This document shows, in pieces, positions 25,990 to 34,907 of a DNA stretch of 64,000 nucleotides (position 1 is the stretch's first letter; each line of letters begins with the position of its first letter). The position numbers and the translations under genes are program-made. The stretch covers positions 10,292 to 74,291 of the forward strand of contig CAJUTJ010000145.1 of assembly GCA_910589655.1 (NCBI GenBank), in the 5' to 3' direction. This stretch comes from an uncultured Acetatifactor sp. (GTDB taxonomy: Bacteria; Bacillota; Clostridia; Lachnospirales; Lachnospiraceae). Below the pieces are notes generated by a model, which saw only the letters and a program-made list of their open reading frames with translations, was not told the origin of the DNA and ran no database searches.

Positions 25990-27298
25990 TGTGTCTGCCT
26001 CCTTCCCGCTGCAGCCGAATATAGATTCCCTGTATGATAAAGAACATGATCATAGTGGTCATGACAGAACTTCCGCCATAACTGATAAACGGAAGGGTCA
26101 CTCCGGTCAGTGGAATCAGCTTTATCCCTCCTCCCACCGTGAGGAATATCTGGAATATATATATAATCCCGATGCCGTAAACAATCAATTGGTAAAATCT
26201 GTCACGGATCAAAGTTGAGATATACATCATCATAACAAAGCAGCTGATCATAATCAGTATCAGACAGATCCCGAAAATTACTCCTAATTCTTCGCACACG
26301 GACGAAAAAATGAAATCCGCATCTACCTTGGGTATTTTCTTGGGATCCCCTTTCAGCAGACCCATGCCGAACCAGCTTCCGCTGCCGATGGCAAACAGCG
26401 ACTGGGTAATCTGATATCCTTGGTTATCAATATAGCTCCATGGATCTCTCCACGCAAGAACCCTCGTCTTCACATGGCCGAACAAGCGGTAGGCTGTGTA
26501 AGCGGCGCCGCTGCCCCCGGCCGCTCCGCAGAGCAGATAGAGATAATTCCTTGTAGCGGCAAACACTACAAACACATAACCGATAAAGAAAATCAACGCG
26601 CTTCCCAGATCCGTAGACACCACCAGTACTATCACATGTAGACCTGCTATTACCGCAGTGACCGCCACCCGCGCAAATGTATATTTCTCCCAGAGAGCTC
26701 CCGCAAGAAAAAATATAAAAAGAATTTTCACGAACTCGGAGGGTTGAAAAGTTATTCCCCGAAAACTGAAAGAAATTTTGGAGCCGTAAGTAACGTTTCC
26801 CATAAGTAATACCAGACTTAACGCGCCCACACCCACTGCCGCATATGCCCATGTCAGCTTCTTTAAGAAACGGATTCTTGACAATAAGTAAGGGATAAAC
26901 AGGGAAACAATCAAAGACACCAATATGATAATGTACTGCTTCACCGCCTTATTAAACGAAAGTCTGGCTATCATACACAACCCAGTTCCCGACAACATAC
27001 ATAAATTGTTCAGCAAAAGGCGGTTTACGTTTTCATAAATCATAGGCACCATTACTAAAACGGCAATCAAAAATACCTGAACAAAAACATAGAAAAATAA
27101 ATACTGCATATCCTCGCTGACCAGTATCATATCCACAAAGCACATCAGCTGGATCAAAAAAATTAAAATACTCTGTGTAATGTAAATAACCCTTGTGATC
27201 CGCTTTTTACCCGTAAACACAAGAAAGCATTCCAATGTATAGATAATCATGCATATGTTTATGAAATACTTTGATAATTCTGTCACATACTCCTGCAT
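25808..27298 (-). CDS. SEDS peptidoglycan glycosyltransferase (FtsW/RodA/SpoVE family)
   Basis: 496 residues from ATG at 27298 (GGGGAG 8 nt upstream). About ten or more membrane segments. SEDS signatures: FRGITFQPSEFVKI, STDLGSALIFFIGY, FGMGLLKG, DADFIFSSVCEELG, PLTGVTLPFISYGGSS. It polymerises lipid II with the partner PBP. The first about 130 residues form an extra hydrophobic region compared with Bacillus RodA. The C-terminal about 65 residues are an Ala/Lys/Ser/Thr-rich tail, encoded by the same DNA as the PBP N-terminus in another frame. Confidence 0.9.
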   Translation of the reverse strand: MQEYVTELSKYFINICMIIYTLECFLVFTGKKRITRVIYITQSILIFLIQLMCFVDMILVSEDMQYLFFYVFVQVFLIAVLVMVPMIYENVNRLLLNNLCMLSGTGLCMIARLSFNKAVKQYIIILVSLIVSLFIPYLLSRIRFLKKLTWAYAAVGVGALSLVLLMGNVTYGSKISFSFRGITFQPSEFVKILFIFFLAGALWEKYTFARVAVTAVIAGLHVIVLVVSTDLGSALIFFIGYVFVVFAATRNYLYLLCGAAGGSGAAYTAYRLFGHVKTRVLAWRDPWSYIDNQGYQITQSLFAIGSGSWFGMGLLKGDPKKIPKVDADFIFSSVCEELGVIFGICLILIMISCFVMMMYISTLIRDRFYQLIVYGIGIIYIFQIFLTVGGGIKLIPLTGVTLPFISYGGSSVMTTMIMFFIIQGIYIRLQREGGRHNGGRKANSTPRAARAAVRAKQTDSTAKEASTKSESTARKAAGTKQSDSVKEKADAASKEK

Positions 27299-27375
27299 AT
27301 ACATCACTCCCCGTTCCGAAACGATTTGCCGCTCAGCGCCTTTATCTCTTCGGCTATGCCGCTTTAAGACACAGG

Positions 27376-29736
27376 CTATTCCACCCCTCGCTTTTCGTGT
27401 CCCGTGGTATATTCACGGTAAGGAAGCTCTCCTCCGCCCACAAAAGCCCTCAAAATCTGCTTGGTCTCCGTGCCGGACTCTATGGTAAAATCCAGCCGGA
27501 CATCCGTCGTCTCCGACCATCTTTCCATATCCTGATGCAAGGAAAGAGGCACACTGTTATAGATTATATTCATACAATGCTTACAGTTTATTATAACGGG
27601 GAATTCCTTCTGGTATCGGTCGATTAAATCCGTTCGTTCCCCTTTCCCCGGACGGCAGCCCCATATTGTTTTGGACAGACAGTTTGCGGTCGCCATCATA
27701 GGAATCCGTCCGTACACTGTCTTTTCAAAGGCGCCGGAAAAGTTTCCGCACCGATCCAACAGTTTCCGCTGTTCTCCCGCTTTCAGTTCCAGCGGCAGGC
27801 AAAAGCCTGCGGTTTCTGCCTTTAATTCCTCCCATGCCAAGCTGTTCCAGCAGTATACATTTGCATCCAGACGGTTGTGATATCCCTTCTTTAAGGCATA
27901 TGCCAATCCGTCCAAAGACCTTGCCAGCACACCGCAGAACTCAGGATATTGTTCCATCGTCTCGGAAAGGGATGCAAGATAACCGTCGTCCCTCTTCCGC
28001 AGAATATGGGGCAGGGCAATGAAAATCGACGGCTCCGCTCCCGTTTTCCCGCAAAGTTCTACCGTTTCTCTGGTTCTATCCAGCAGCAAATCACCGTCAA
28101 CGTACAAACGTTTCAGACGATACGCAGGATACCCCACTTTTTGCACCGTATCGTTATCTTCAGATGCCTTCATAAGTTCGGAAAATTCCTCTGCCACAGC
28201 CTGAAGCTGCTCAAGAGTTCTTATGCCGATTACCACACCGCCGTCGTCATTGCCGAAAGCCTTCCGATCGGTATTAAGGCAGTCTTGAGAAACATTTTTA
28301 GCTTCCGGTTCCTTTTTAAATGCTTTCGCATTCTCTTGGGGCAGACTGGCTGCTCCGTCAGATTTCTTTGTGTCCGCTTCCGGAAATTGACCGCCGCACC
28401 TTTGACCGCCGTATCCGTTTCTTTCCAGCAATGACCGTTCCAGTCCGGAAACCGCCTCTCGCCGCAGTTCGTTTATCTGCCCTATGGGATAAAAAACATC
28501 CTCCCCCACACACAGGTTCATATTTTCCGGAACAAAAACGCTGTCTCCCATTTTCCCCAGCTGTTTCCGCACGTTTTCTTCCGTGACCGGCTGCCTTTGT
28601 GCCTTCTCAACCGGCTGTCCTTGTACGGTGACGGCCAATTCCCCTGTCTGCAAAGTGATTTCTGCCGGAGCCCCTTCCAGAAAGATTCCTGACACGGTGA
28701 CGGGAAGTTTTAATTTGCCGTCCAGATATTTATTTTGGATATCCTGTAAAATATTGTCGCTGCTTCCGCTGTAGGCAGGATTAGACAAGGTTATCATATC
28801 CGGGCCGTTCTGCTTAAAATAGTAGCCGTCCTGCTTCTCGCTTCGAATATAGAGGGAGGATAAAAGCTCCAAATCCTCCGGAAGCACCTTATATTCCGAA
28901 GCAGCCTTCTCCGCGCCATACCGTTCCCGCATGTCATAATACCGGTCGATATATTTTCGATAAACAGCGGTTACTCCCGCGGCGTATTCCGGCTTCTTCA
29001 TCCGTCCCTCTATCTTAAAGGAATCTATTCCCGCCTCTGCCAGCAAGGGAATATGTTCGATGGTACACATGTCCTTTAAGCTCAAAGGATAACAAGCCTC
29101 ACTTCTTTTTCGTTCCGTTTTAACCTCATAGGGAAGCCTGCAAGGCTGCGCGCATCGTCCCCTGTTTCCGCTTCTGCCGCCCAAAATGCTGCTGAAAAGG
29201 CATTGCCCCGAATAGCAGTAACACATGGCGCCGTGAATAAAGGTTTCCAGCTCTATATCAACCTTTTCCTTCATTTCGGAAAGTTCCTGAAGGCTTAATT
29301 CTCTGGCGGGCACAATGCGGACGGCGCCAAGCTTCTTTAACAGCTCCGCCCCGTGGACACTGCAGATCGTCATCTGCGTGCTTCCATGGATTCCCAGCTC
29401 CGGAAACCGTTCTCTTATGAAACGCAGAACTCCCAAATCCTGAACGATAACGGCATCCAGACCGGCCTCATAAAAAGGATTAAGATACTCAAAAAGCTCC
29501 GAAACTTCGCTCTCTTTTAAAAGTGTATTGACCGTAAGATAAATCTTTCGGCCAAGGAGATGACCGTACCGGATGCATTCGATTAACTCTTCCGTTGTGA
29601 AATTTTCAGCATAGGCCCTTGCCCCGAAGCGGCTGCCTCCAAGATAAACGGCATCTGCCCCCGCACGGACGGCTCCGTAAAAGCCTTCCGCATTGCCTGC
29701 CGGCGCCAGCAGCTCTGCCCGTCCCTTTTTACACAT
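27376..29736 (-). CDS. Peptidase U32 family protein with DUF3656
   Basis: 786 residues. N-terminal U32 domain: ELLAPAGNAEGFYGAVRAGA, AVYLGG, VTVNTLL-type strand and the U32 signature ETFIHGAMCYCYSGQCLFSS then GRSGNRGRCAQPCR with cysteines that in relatives bind an iron-sulfur cluster. The C-terminal half has a second catalytic-like domain. U32 proteins include collagenase-like enzymes and tRNA/rRNA hydroxylation factors (TrhP, RlhA); the long DUF3656 form of Clostridia is not biochemically assigned. AAAGGGG precedes the ATG. Confidence 0.88.
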   Translation of the reverse strand: MCKKGRAELLAPAGNAEGFYGAVRAGADAVYLGGSRFGARAYAENFTTEELIECIRYGHLLGRKIYLTVNTLLKESEVSELFEYLNPFYEAGLDAVIVQDLGVLRFIRERFPELGIHGSTQMTICSVHGAELLKKLGAVRIVPARELSLQELSEMKEKVDIELETFIHGAMCYCYSGQCLFSSILGGRSGNRGRCAQPCRLPYEVKTERKRSEACYPLSLKDMCTIEHIPLLAEAGIDSFKIEGRMKKPEYAAGVTAVYRKYIDRYYDMRERYGAEKAASEYKVLPEDLELLSSLYIRSEKQDGYYFKQNGPDMITLSNPAYSGSSDNILQDIQNKYLDGKLKLPVTVSGIFLEGAPAEITLQTGELAVTVQGQPVEKAQRQPVTEENVRKQLGKMGDSVFVPENMNLCVGEDVFYPIGQINELRREAVSGLERSLLERNGYGGQRCGGQFPEADTKKSDGAASLPQENAKAFKKEPEAKNVSQDCLNTDRKAFGNDDGGVVIGIRTLEQLQAVAEEFSELMKASEDNDTVQKVGYPAYRLKRLYVDGDLLLDRTRETVELCGKTGAEPSIFIALPHILRKRDDGYLASLSETMEQYPEFCGVLARSLDGLAYALKKGYHNRLDANVYCWNSLAWEELKAETAGFCLPLELKAGEQRKLLDRCGNFSGAFEKTVYGRIPMMATANCLSKTIWGCRPGKGERTDLIDRYQKEFPVIINCKHCMNIIYNSVPLSLHQDMERWSETTDVRLDFTIESGTETKQILRAFVGGGELPYREYTTGHEKRGVE

Positions 29737-29811
29737 GAAAGCCCCTTTCTGCCATCAATATATTTTTATAGCATAACTACAAAATTGCAGCGTTCTCTAT
29801 CGTACAGCCTT

Positions 29812-29833
29812 GCCCCGACACAAATATCGGGGC
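29812..29833. terminator. Possible terminator of zapA
   Basis: Hairpin GCCCCGA-8 nt-TCGGGGC between zapA stop and U32 start; no T run, so termination is uncertain. Confidence 0.35.
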
Positions 29834-29900
29834 GCTGATATTCACCGTTATTTCCGCAATGCAGTACTAGAAAAGCTGCCCGGAATGCGGACAGCCAGTA

Positions 29901-30302
29901 TCATTTTTTCTTCAGTTCGGTTTCCAGCTTGACGATTTTCTTTCCGTTATCATCAACCTCCTGTTGTAAAGCCTTTACCCGGTCTTCCGAATTTTCCAGT
30001 TTAATCTGGGCTGAGATCAACTCATGCTTTAAGTCGTACAGTTCTTTTTCTTTTGTCTGCAATTCTTCCTCTAGAACGGAAATTTGTTTCTTTGCCTTAA
30101 AATAGTCATCCGCAATATTCAGCTGGAGCAGAACACTCTGAGTATCCATAGGGCGTCTGCGGAAGCTGTCAATCTTACTGTATTCATTTATCTTGTTATT
30201 GATATACGACGCAACTTTCTGCAGATACTCTTCACTTTCGTACCCGCTCAAAGTAAAGACCTTGCCGCCGATGATCACTTCTGTATCTGTTTTGGAAGCC
30301 AT
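29901..30302 (-). CDS. zapA: Cell division protein ZapA
   Basis: 132 residues from ATG at 30302 (AAAGGAG upstream). N-terminal ZapA head TDTEVIIGGKVFTLSGYESE then EEYLQKVASYINNKI, followed by a long coiled coil (about 60-130) rich in Lys/Glu. ZapA bundles FtsZ filaments. Its position next to division/wall genes (SEDS, PBP) and ruvAB is common in this family. Confidence 0.9.
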   Translation of the reverse strand: MASKTDTEVIIGGKVFTLSGYESEEYLQKVASYINNKINEYSKIDSFRRRPMDTQSVLLQLNIADDYFKAKKQISVLEEELQTKEKELYDLKHELISAQIKLENSEDRVKALQQEVDDNGKKIVKLETELKKK

Positions 30303-30426
30303 TGCCACACTCCTTTTATCGGACAGAAAATCCTTTGTAATCAAAAGATTCTATATAAATTCATTATATAGCATAAAAGAGTGGCAGGCAAGCAAAACTT
30401 TGACGGATGGGGATTAGAATTGCAAG

Positions 30427-31413
30427 TTAAATTCCCAGATGTTGGTATGCAAGGCTTGTAACAACCCTGCCCCTAGGGGTTCGATTTATAAACCCGTTCT
30501 TAATCAGATAGGGTTCATATACATCTTCGATAGTTCCCGGATCCTCGCCTATAGCGGCCGCTAACGTATCCAGCCCCACGGGCCCGCCATCAAATTTTTC
30601 TATCATGGTGATCAGCATATTCCGGTCAATATGATCCAACCCCAGCCTGTCCACATCCATTAGATCCAAAGCAATCTTCGCCACGTCCTCCGTGATAATG
30701 CCGTCATATTTCACTTGAGCAAAATCCCGGACACGCTTTAGAATCCTATTGGCAAGGCGGGGCGTCCCTCTGCTTCTGCGGGCCATTTCAACGGCGCCCT
30801 CAGGTTCAATCTCAACGTCCAGTACCTTTGCGGAATGCATAATAATCTGCTGCAGCTCTTCCGCCGTATAGAATTCCAAGTGGTGTATCATGCCGAACCG
30901 ATCCCGCAAAGGAGCCGTCAAAAGCCCCGCCCTTGTGGTAGCGCCCACCAAAGTGAACTTAGGCAGATCCAGTCTCACCGAGCGCGCGGAAGATCCCTTG
31001 CCGATCATGATGTCAATACAGTAATCCTCCATGGCAGGATACAATACTTCTTCCACCTGACGATTCAGCCTGTGGATCTCATCCACAAACAACAAATCCC
31101 CCTCATCCAGATTGTTTAAGATTGCCGCCATTTCCCCGGGCTTTTCAATGGCCGGACCGCTGGTGACTTTAATATGCACACCCATTTCGTTTGCGATTAT
31201 GGCGGCCAATGTAGTCTTGCCCAGACCGGGAGGCCCGTAAAACAGCACATGATCCAAAGCATCCCCCCGCTGCTTCGCCGCCTGAATATAAACCCTCAAG
31301 TTTTCCTTAACCTTAGACTGACCGATATAGTCGGTCAAAGACTGCGGCCTTAAAGAACCTTCTATTTTGCTGTCTTCCTCTGTTATATTTGTCTCGATCA
31401 TTCTTTTAGGCAT
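30427..31413 (-). CDS. ruvB: Holliday junction branch migration DNA helicase RuvB
   Basis: 328 residues. SLRPQSLTDYIGQSKVKENL, Walker A GPPGLGKTTLAAIIANE, Walker B LLFVDEIHRL, sensor motif VGATTRAGLLTAPLRDRFG, C-terminal winged helix GLDTLAAAIGEDPGTIEDVYEPYLI. Full length. GAGGACGG precedes the ATG. Transcribed after ruvA but separated from it by a tandem repeat array of about 280 bp. Confidence 0.98.
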   Translation of the reverse strand: MPKRMIETNITEEDSKIEGSLRPQSLTDYIGQSKVKENLRVYIQAAKQRGDALDHVLFYGPPGLGKTTLAAIIANEMGVHIKVTSGPAIEKPGEMAAILNNLDEGDLLFVDEIHRLNRQVEEVLYPAMEDYCIDIMIGKGSSARSVRLDLPKFTLVGATTRAGLLTAPLRDRFGMIHHLEFYTAEELQQIIMHSAKVLDVEIEPEGAVEMARRSRGTPRLANRILKRVRDFAQVKYDGIITEDVAKIALDLMDVDRLGLDHIDRNMLITMIEKFDGGPVGLDTLAAAIGEDPGTIEDVYEPYLIKNGFINRTPRGRVVTSLAYQHLGI

Positions 31414-31475
31414 ACCGTCCGTCCTCTACATAAATGTTTTCTATAAAGTTTTTTCTTTAAAGTATTCTTTTTAAT

Positions 31476-31758
31476 ATGTTCTTTTCAAAATATTCTTTTC
31501 AATGTTCTTTTCAAAATATTCTTTTCAATGTTCTCTTCAAAATATTCTTTTCAATGTTCTCTTCAAAATATTCTTTTCAATGTTCTCTTCAAAATATTCT
31601 TTTCAATGTTCTTTTCAAAATATTCTTTTCAATGTTCTCTTCAAAATATTCTTTTCAATGTTCTCTTCAAAATATTCTTTTCAATGTTCTCTTCAAAATA
31701 TTCTTTTCAATGTTCTCTTCAAAATATTCTTTTTCAAATGTTCTCTTCAAAATATTCT
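31476..31758. repeat. Tandem repeat array, 26-bp unit, about 11 copies, between ruvA and ruvB
   Basis: Unit AATGTTCTCTTCAAAATATT + CTTTTC. Repeat starts fall every 26 bp from 31476 (ATG positions 31476, 31502, 31528 and onward); the last unit is 28 bp. The only variation is C/T in CTCTTC/CTTTTC. Plus-strand frames are open only because the unit lacks stops; no protein is likely. The array fills the leader of ruvB. Confidence 0.95.
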
Positions 31759-31768
31759 CTATATATTC

Positions 31769-32377
31769 TTAAAACAGCTTCTTTAAGGCGGCTTTCAAAA
31801 TGGCGCCGGAATCCATTTTCTCGATTCCTTCAATGGAATTCACCGCTTTCAGGCTTTCAGTCTGCCCATAGCCCAGAGATGCCAGCGCCGCTACCGCCTC
31901 CTGCTTCTGGGCGCTGTCCGCCGCCATAAGATTTTCGCTGTAACTGTCGATTTCTCTGGAAATCATGGTATCGTCAATCCGGATCTTATCTTTTAAGTCG
32001 AGAATGACGCGCTGCGCCGTCTTTGCACCGATGCCGGGGGCTTTGGATATGGCTTTGCTGTCACCGGACATGATGGCAAAACGAAGATCGTCCGCATCCA
32101 TGACGGATAAAATGGATAATCCCCCCTTGGGACCGATGCCGTTTACCGTAATCAGTTTCTTAAAAATTTCCAAATCTCCGCGGGTTAAAAAGCCATACAG
32201 CAGAAACGCATCTTCTCTGACGCTGGTGTAAGTGTAAAGCTTCACGGGCTCTCCCAATCCCGGAAGTCTGGATGCCGTATCTGCCGAAATCTTGACATTA
32301 TAACCGATTCCCCCCACATCAATAACTACATTGTCTTCCGCAATGTCATCTATTATCCCGTTTACAAAAGCTATCAT
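31769..32377 (-). CDS. ruvA: Holliday junction DNA helicase subunit RuvA
   Basis: 202 residues from ATG at 32377 (GGAGAATTT upstream), matching family length; the longer reading to 32488 is rejected. N-terminal MIAFVNGIIDDIAEDNVVID OB fold, HhH motifs LITVNGIGPKGGLSIL and KAPGIGAKTAQRVILDL, C-terminal RuvB-binding domain EAVAALASLGYG. Binds Holliday junctions as a tetramer. Confidence 0.96.
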   Translation of the reverse strand: MIAFVNGIIDDIAEDNVVIDVGGIGYNVKISADTASRLPGLGEPVKLYTYTSVREDAFLLYGFLTRGDLEIFKKLITVNGIGPKGGLSILSVMDADDLRFAIMSGDSKAISKAPGIGAKTAQRVILDLKDKIRIDDTMISREIDSYSENLMAADSAQKQEAVAALASLGYGQTESLKAVNSIEGIEKMDSGAILKAALKKLF

Positions 32378-32505
32378 AATAAATTCTCCATTGAAGCACT
32401 GCTCTTCTCCGTGTTCATCCGATATAGGATTCCTTAGCAGTATAGCATATCCGAACATATGTTTCAAGCCGTTTTTATATAATTTCATGGATTTTGAACA
32501 AATTC

Positions 32506-32695
32506 GTTACTGTTCACTCGCTGTCGCCGCGAGGTGTTTTCACGCTGTTTCTGCGATAAACCCGAGACAGACATGCGCGAAATCGCCGTTTTGCGATTTC
32601 TGTGCTATTCTCCATAAAGGATGCTTTGAATGCATCCGGAATAAGAAAACGGTAAACTGCTGTCAAAAACTATCATGACATTGTGCGCGGACAGT
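32506..32695. mobile_element. MITE-like element, copy B (right end degenerate)
   Basis: Left end GTTACTGTTCACTCGCTG (32506) matches the inverted right end of copies A and C. Internal CGAGACAGACATGCGCGAAA and the GAAATCGC/GCGATTTC hairpin are nearly identical to copy A. The right end CAGTTAC near 32693 is only a partial match. Confidence 0.6.
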
Positions 32696-32703
32696 TACAG
32701 AAT

Positions 32704-34104
32704 TCATGCAACCGTCCGGACAGTCTCACCGGATTCTTCCTTTTGGGGCATACTGCGTATCAGCTTCCGATATACCACGGCAAAACAAATTAAATGCACC
32801 AAAAAGGTCAACGCCCAGCTGATAGGGTAAGAACTGTACAGACAAGGCAGCGTCTTCACTCTCTGGAATACGGTATAGATCCACACCACCCGGAACAGAC
32901 AGGCACCTGTAAGAGACACCAGCATAGGCATAATGGAACAGCCGATGCCTCTGAGAACGCCTACAATGACATCCATCATTCCGCAGAGAAAATAAGTCAC
33001 GCAGATATAGCTCATCCGCAGAATACCGTAAGAAATTACTTCCGGATCGGTGGAATAAATCTTTAAGATATGACCGGCAAAGAAGTATGCCGCATTTCCC
33101 ATTGCCAGTCCCACGTAAATTACCAGTATCTCGCAGATGAGCAGCACCTTTCCCACGCGTTTGTATTTCATGGCTCCGTAATTTTGTCCGGCAAAGCTGA
33201 TCGCCGACTGATGGAAGGCATTCATGGATGTGTAGACAAAGCCTTCCACATTGCTGCCCGCAGTATTTCCCGCCATGGCAATGGAGCCGAAGCCGTTCAC
33301 CGAGGACTGGATCAGCACATTGGAAATGGAAAACAGAGAACTCTGAAGACCTGCCGGAAATCCGATCCGGAACATCCGGAGCAATTTATCGGGAACGATT
33401 TTTAGTCCCTTTAATTCCAGCTTATAAACACCATCCGTCCGGATCAGGCACCGGATAACCAGTACTGCGGAAATTGCCTGAGAGATTACGGTTGCCGCAG
33501 CCACTCCTGCCACTCCCATGGAGAAGGAAATCACAAAAATCAGGTTCAGAACCACATTGACCACTCCCGCAATCAATAAATAATACAACGGTCTTCTGGT
33601 GTCACCCACGGCACGCAGAACGGCACTGCCGAAATTATATGCCATCATAAAAGGCATCCCTACAAAATAGATACGCATATACAGCACGGAGTGGTCAATT
33701 ACATTCTCCGGTGTCGCCATCAGAACAAGAGCTGGCTTTGCCGCAATCAAACCTACAAAAATCAGAATGACACCGCTGACTAACGCCGTTGCCACTGCCG
33801 TCTGAACCATTTCCTTCAGATCTTTTTTCAGTCCGGCCCCGTAATATCTCGCCACAAGGACGTTTGCCCCCACCGACAGCCCCATAAAAAGATTAATGAT
33901 AAGGTTGGTCAGAGAGCTGGTGGAACCCACTGCCGCCAGAGATTCATTTCCGGCAAACCGCCCCACCACCGCAATATCCGCCGCATTAAATAAAAGCTGC
34001 AGTACGCCGGAAAGCATCAGCGGAATATAAAATAACAGTATTTTCCCTAAAAGCGGCCCGCTGCACATATCAATCTCATACTTTTTTGTTTGATTTTCAG
34101 CCAT
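32704..34104 (-). CDS. MATE family efflux transporter
   Basis: 466 residues from ATG at 34104 (GAGGATAAAC). Twelve hydrophobic segments in two halves; conserved MATE words FNAADIAVVGRFAG, NLFMGLSVGANVLVARYYGA, AVLRAVGDTRRPLYY. Exports cationic drugs or metabolites using Na+ or H+; substrate unknown. It lies downstream of leuD but after a terminator, so it is probably separate. Confidence 0.9.
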   Translation of the reverse strand: MAENQTKKYEIDMCSGPLLGKILLFYIPLMLSGVLQLLFNAADIAVVGRFAGNESLAAVGSTSSLTNLIINLFMGLSVGANVLVARYYGAGLKKDLKEMVQTAVATALVSGVILIFVGLIAAKPALVLMATPENVIDHSVLYMRIYFVGMPFMMAYNFGSAVLRAVGDTRRPLYYLLIAGVVNVVLNLIFVISFSMGVAGVAAATVISQAISAVLVIRCLIRTDGVYKLELKGLKIVPDKLLRMFRIGFPAGLQSSLFSISNVLIQSSVNGFGSIAMAGNTAGSNVEGFVYTSMNAFHQSAISFAGQNYGAMKYKRVGKVLLICEILVIYVGLAMGNAAYFFAGHILKIYSTDPEVISYGILRMSYICVTYFLCGMMDVIVGVLRGIGCSIMPMLVSLTGACLFRVVWIYTVFQRVKTLPCLYSSYPISWALTFLVHLICFAVVYRKLIRSMPQKEESGETVRTVA

Positions 34105-34157
34105 GTTTATCCTCATTTCTACGCTGTCTTGTTGTATCTGATCACTGTCACTTTGAA

Positions 34158-34189
34158 CAAAAAGACCTACCCCGCTGATAACAGCGGGG
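34158..34189 (-). terminator. Terminator of leuD
   Basis: Minus-strand stem CCCCGCTG-TTAT-CAGCGGGG then TAGGTCTTTTTG. Confidence 0.8.
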
Positions 34190-34219
34190 CACTATAAATA
34201 CCGTATTTTTAATTATTTA

Positions 34220-34705
34220 TTACTTACTATTAATATAATTGATGAGTCCCTCAGATGCAATGATTTTCTGCATAAATTCGGGGAAAGCCTGACCCTTGAA
34301 GGAAGTTCCCTTCGTCACATTGGTGATTATACCGGTGTCAAAGTCCACTTCCACTTCATCCCCCGCTTCTATGCCCTTGCCGGCCTCGGGGCACTCAATA
34401 ATGGGAAGACCGATATTAATGGCATTCCTGTAAAATATTCTTGCGAAAGTCTCGGCAATCACACAGCTGACTCCCGCCGCCTTGATGGCTATGGGCGCAT
34501 GTTCTCTGGAGGAGCCGCAGCCGAAGTTCTTCTCCGCTACTATAATATCGCCCTTTTGTACTTTTTTGATAAATTCTGCGTCAATGTCCTCCATGCAATG
34601 TGTCGCAAGCTCAGCCGGATCGGAAGAATTCAAGTACCTTGCAGGAATAATGACATCGGTATCCACATTGTCGCCATATTTAAAAACTGTTCCTTTTGCG
34701 TTCAT
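34220..34705 (-). CDS. leuD: 3-isopropylmalate dehydratase small subunit
   Basis: 161 residues. KYGDNVDTDVIIPARYLN, EKNFGCGSSREHAPIAIKA and FYRNAINIGLP mark the swivel domain of the aconitase family. With LeuC it isomerises 2-isopropylmalate in leucine synthesis. Short LeuD2 type typical of Clostridia. AGGACGAT precedes the ATG; 202 nt after leuC. Confidence 0.96.
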   Translation of the reverse strand: MNAKGTVFKYGDNVDTDVIIPARYLNSSDPAELATHCMEDIDAEFIKKVQKGDIIVAEKNFGCGSSREHAPIAIKAAGVSCVIAETFARIFYRNAINIGLPIIECPEAGKGIEAGDEVEVDFDTGIITNVTKGTSFKGQAFPEFMQKIIASEGLINYINSK

Positions 34706-34907
34706 ATCGTCCTCATTTCTGCGCCGCCGTTTCTACGGGAAATTATTCCTTTATCGACCGGAAAACAGATGGCTTCCAGCGCGGCGCGGGCTGAACCCTC
34801 TGTCTTTAAACGGATTCTTTCAATTGATGTTATCTCACCCGATATTTTCCAAAAACCTTTTCTGAGGCTGTTTCCGGATTAACAAAACGGTTCCTTAGCC
34901 GCAATTT

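Noticed and set aside
31476..31929. Three overlapping plus-strand open frames with repetitive protein (MFSSKYSFQCSLQN...)
   Set aside because: They exist only because the 26-bp unit has no stops in any plus frame; no ribosome site, antisense to the ruv operon.
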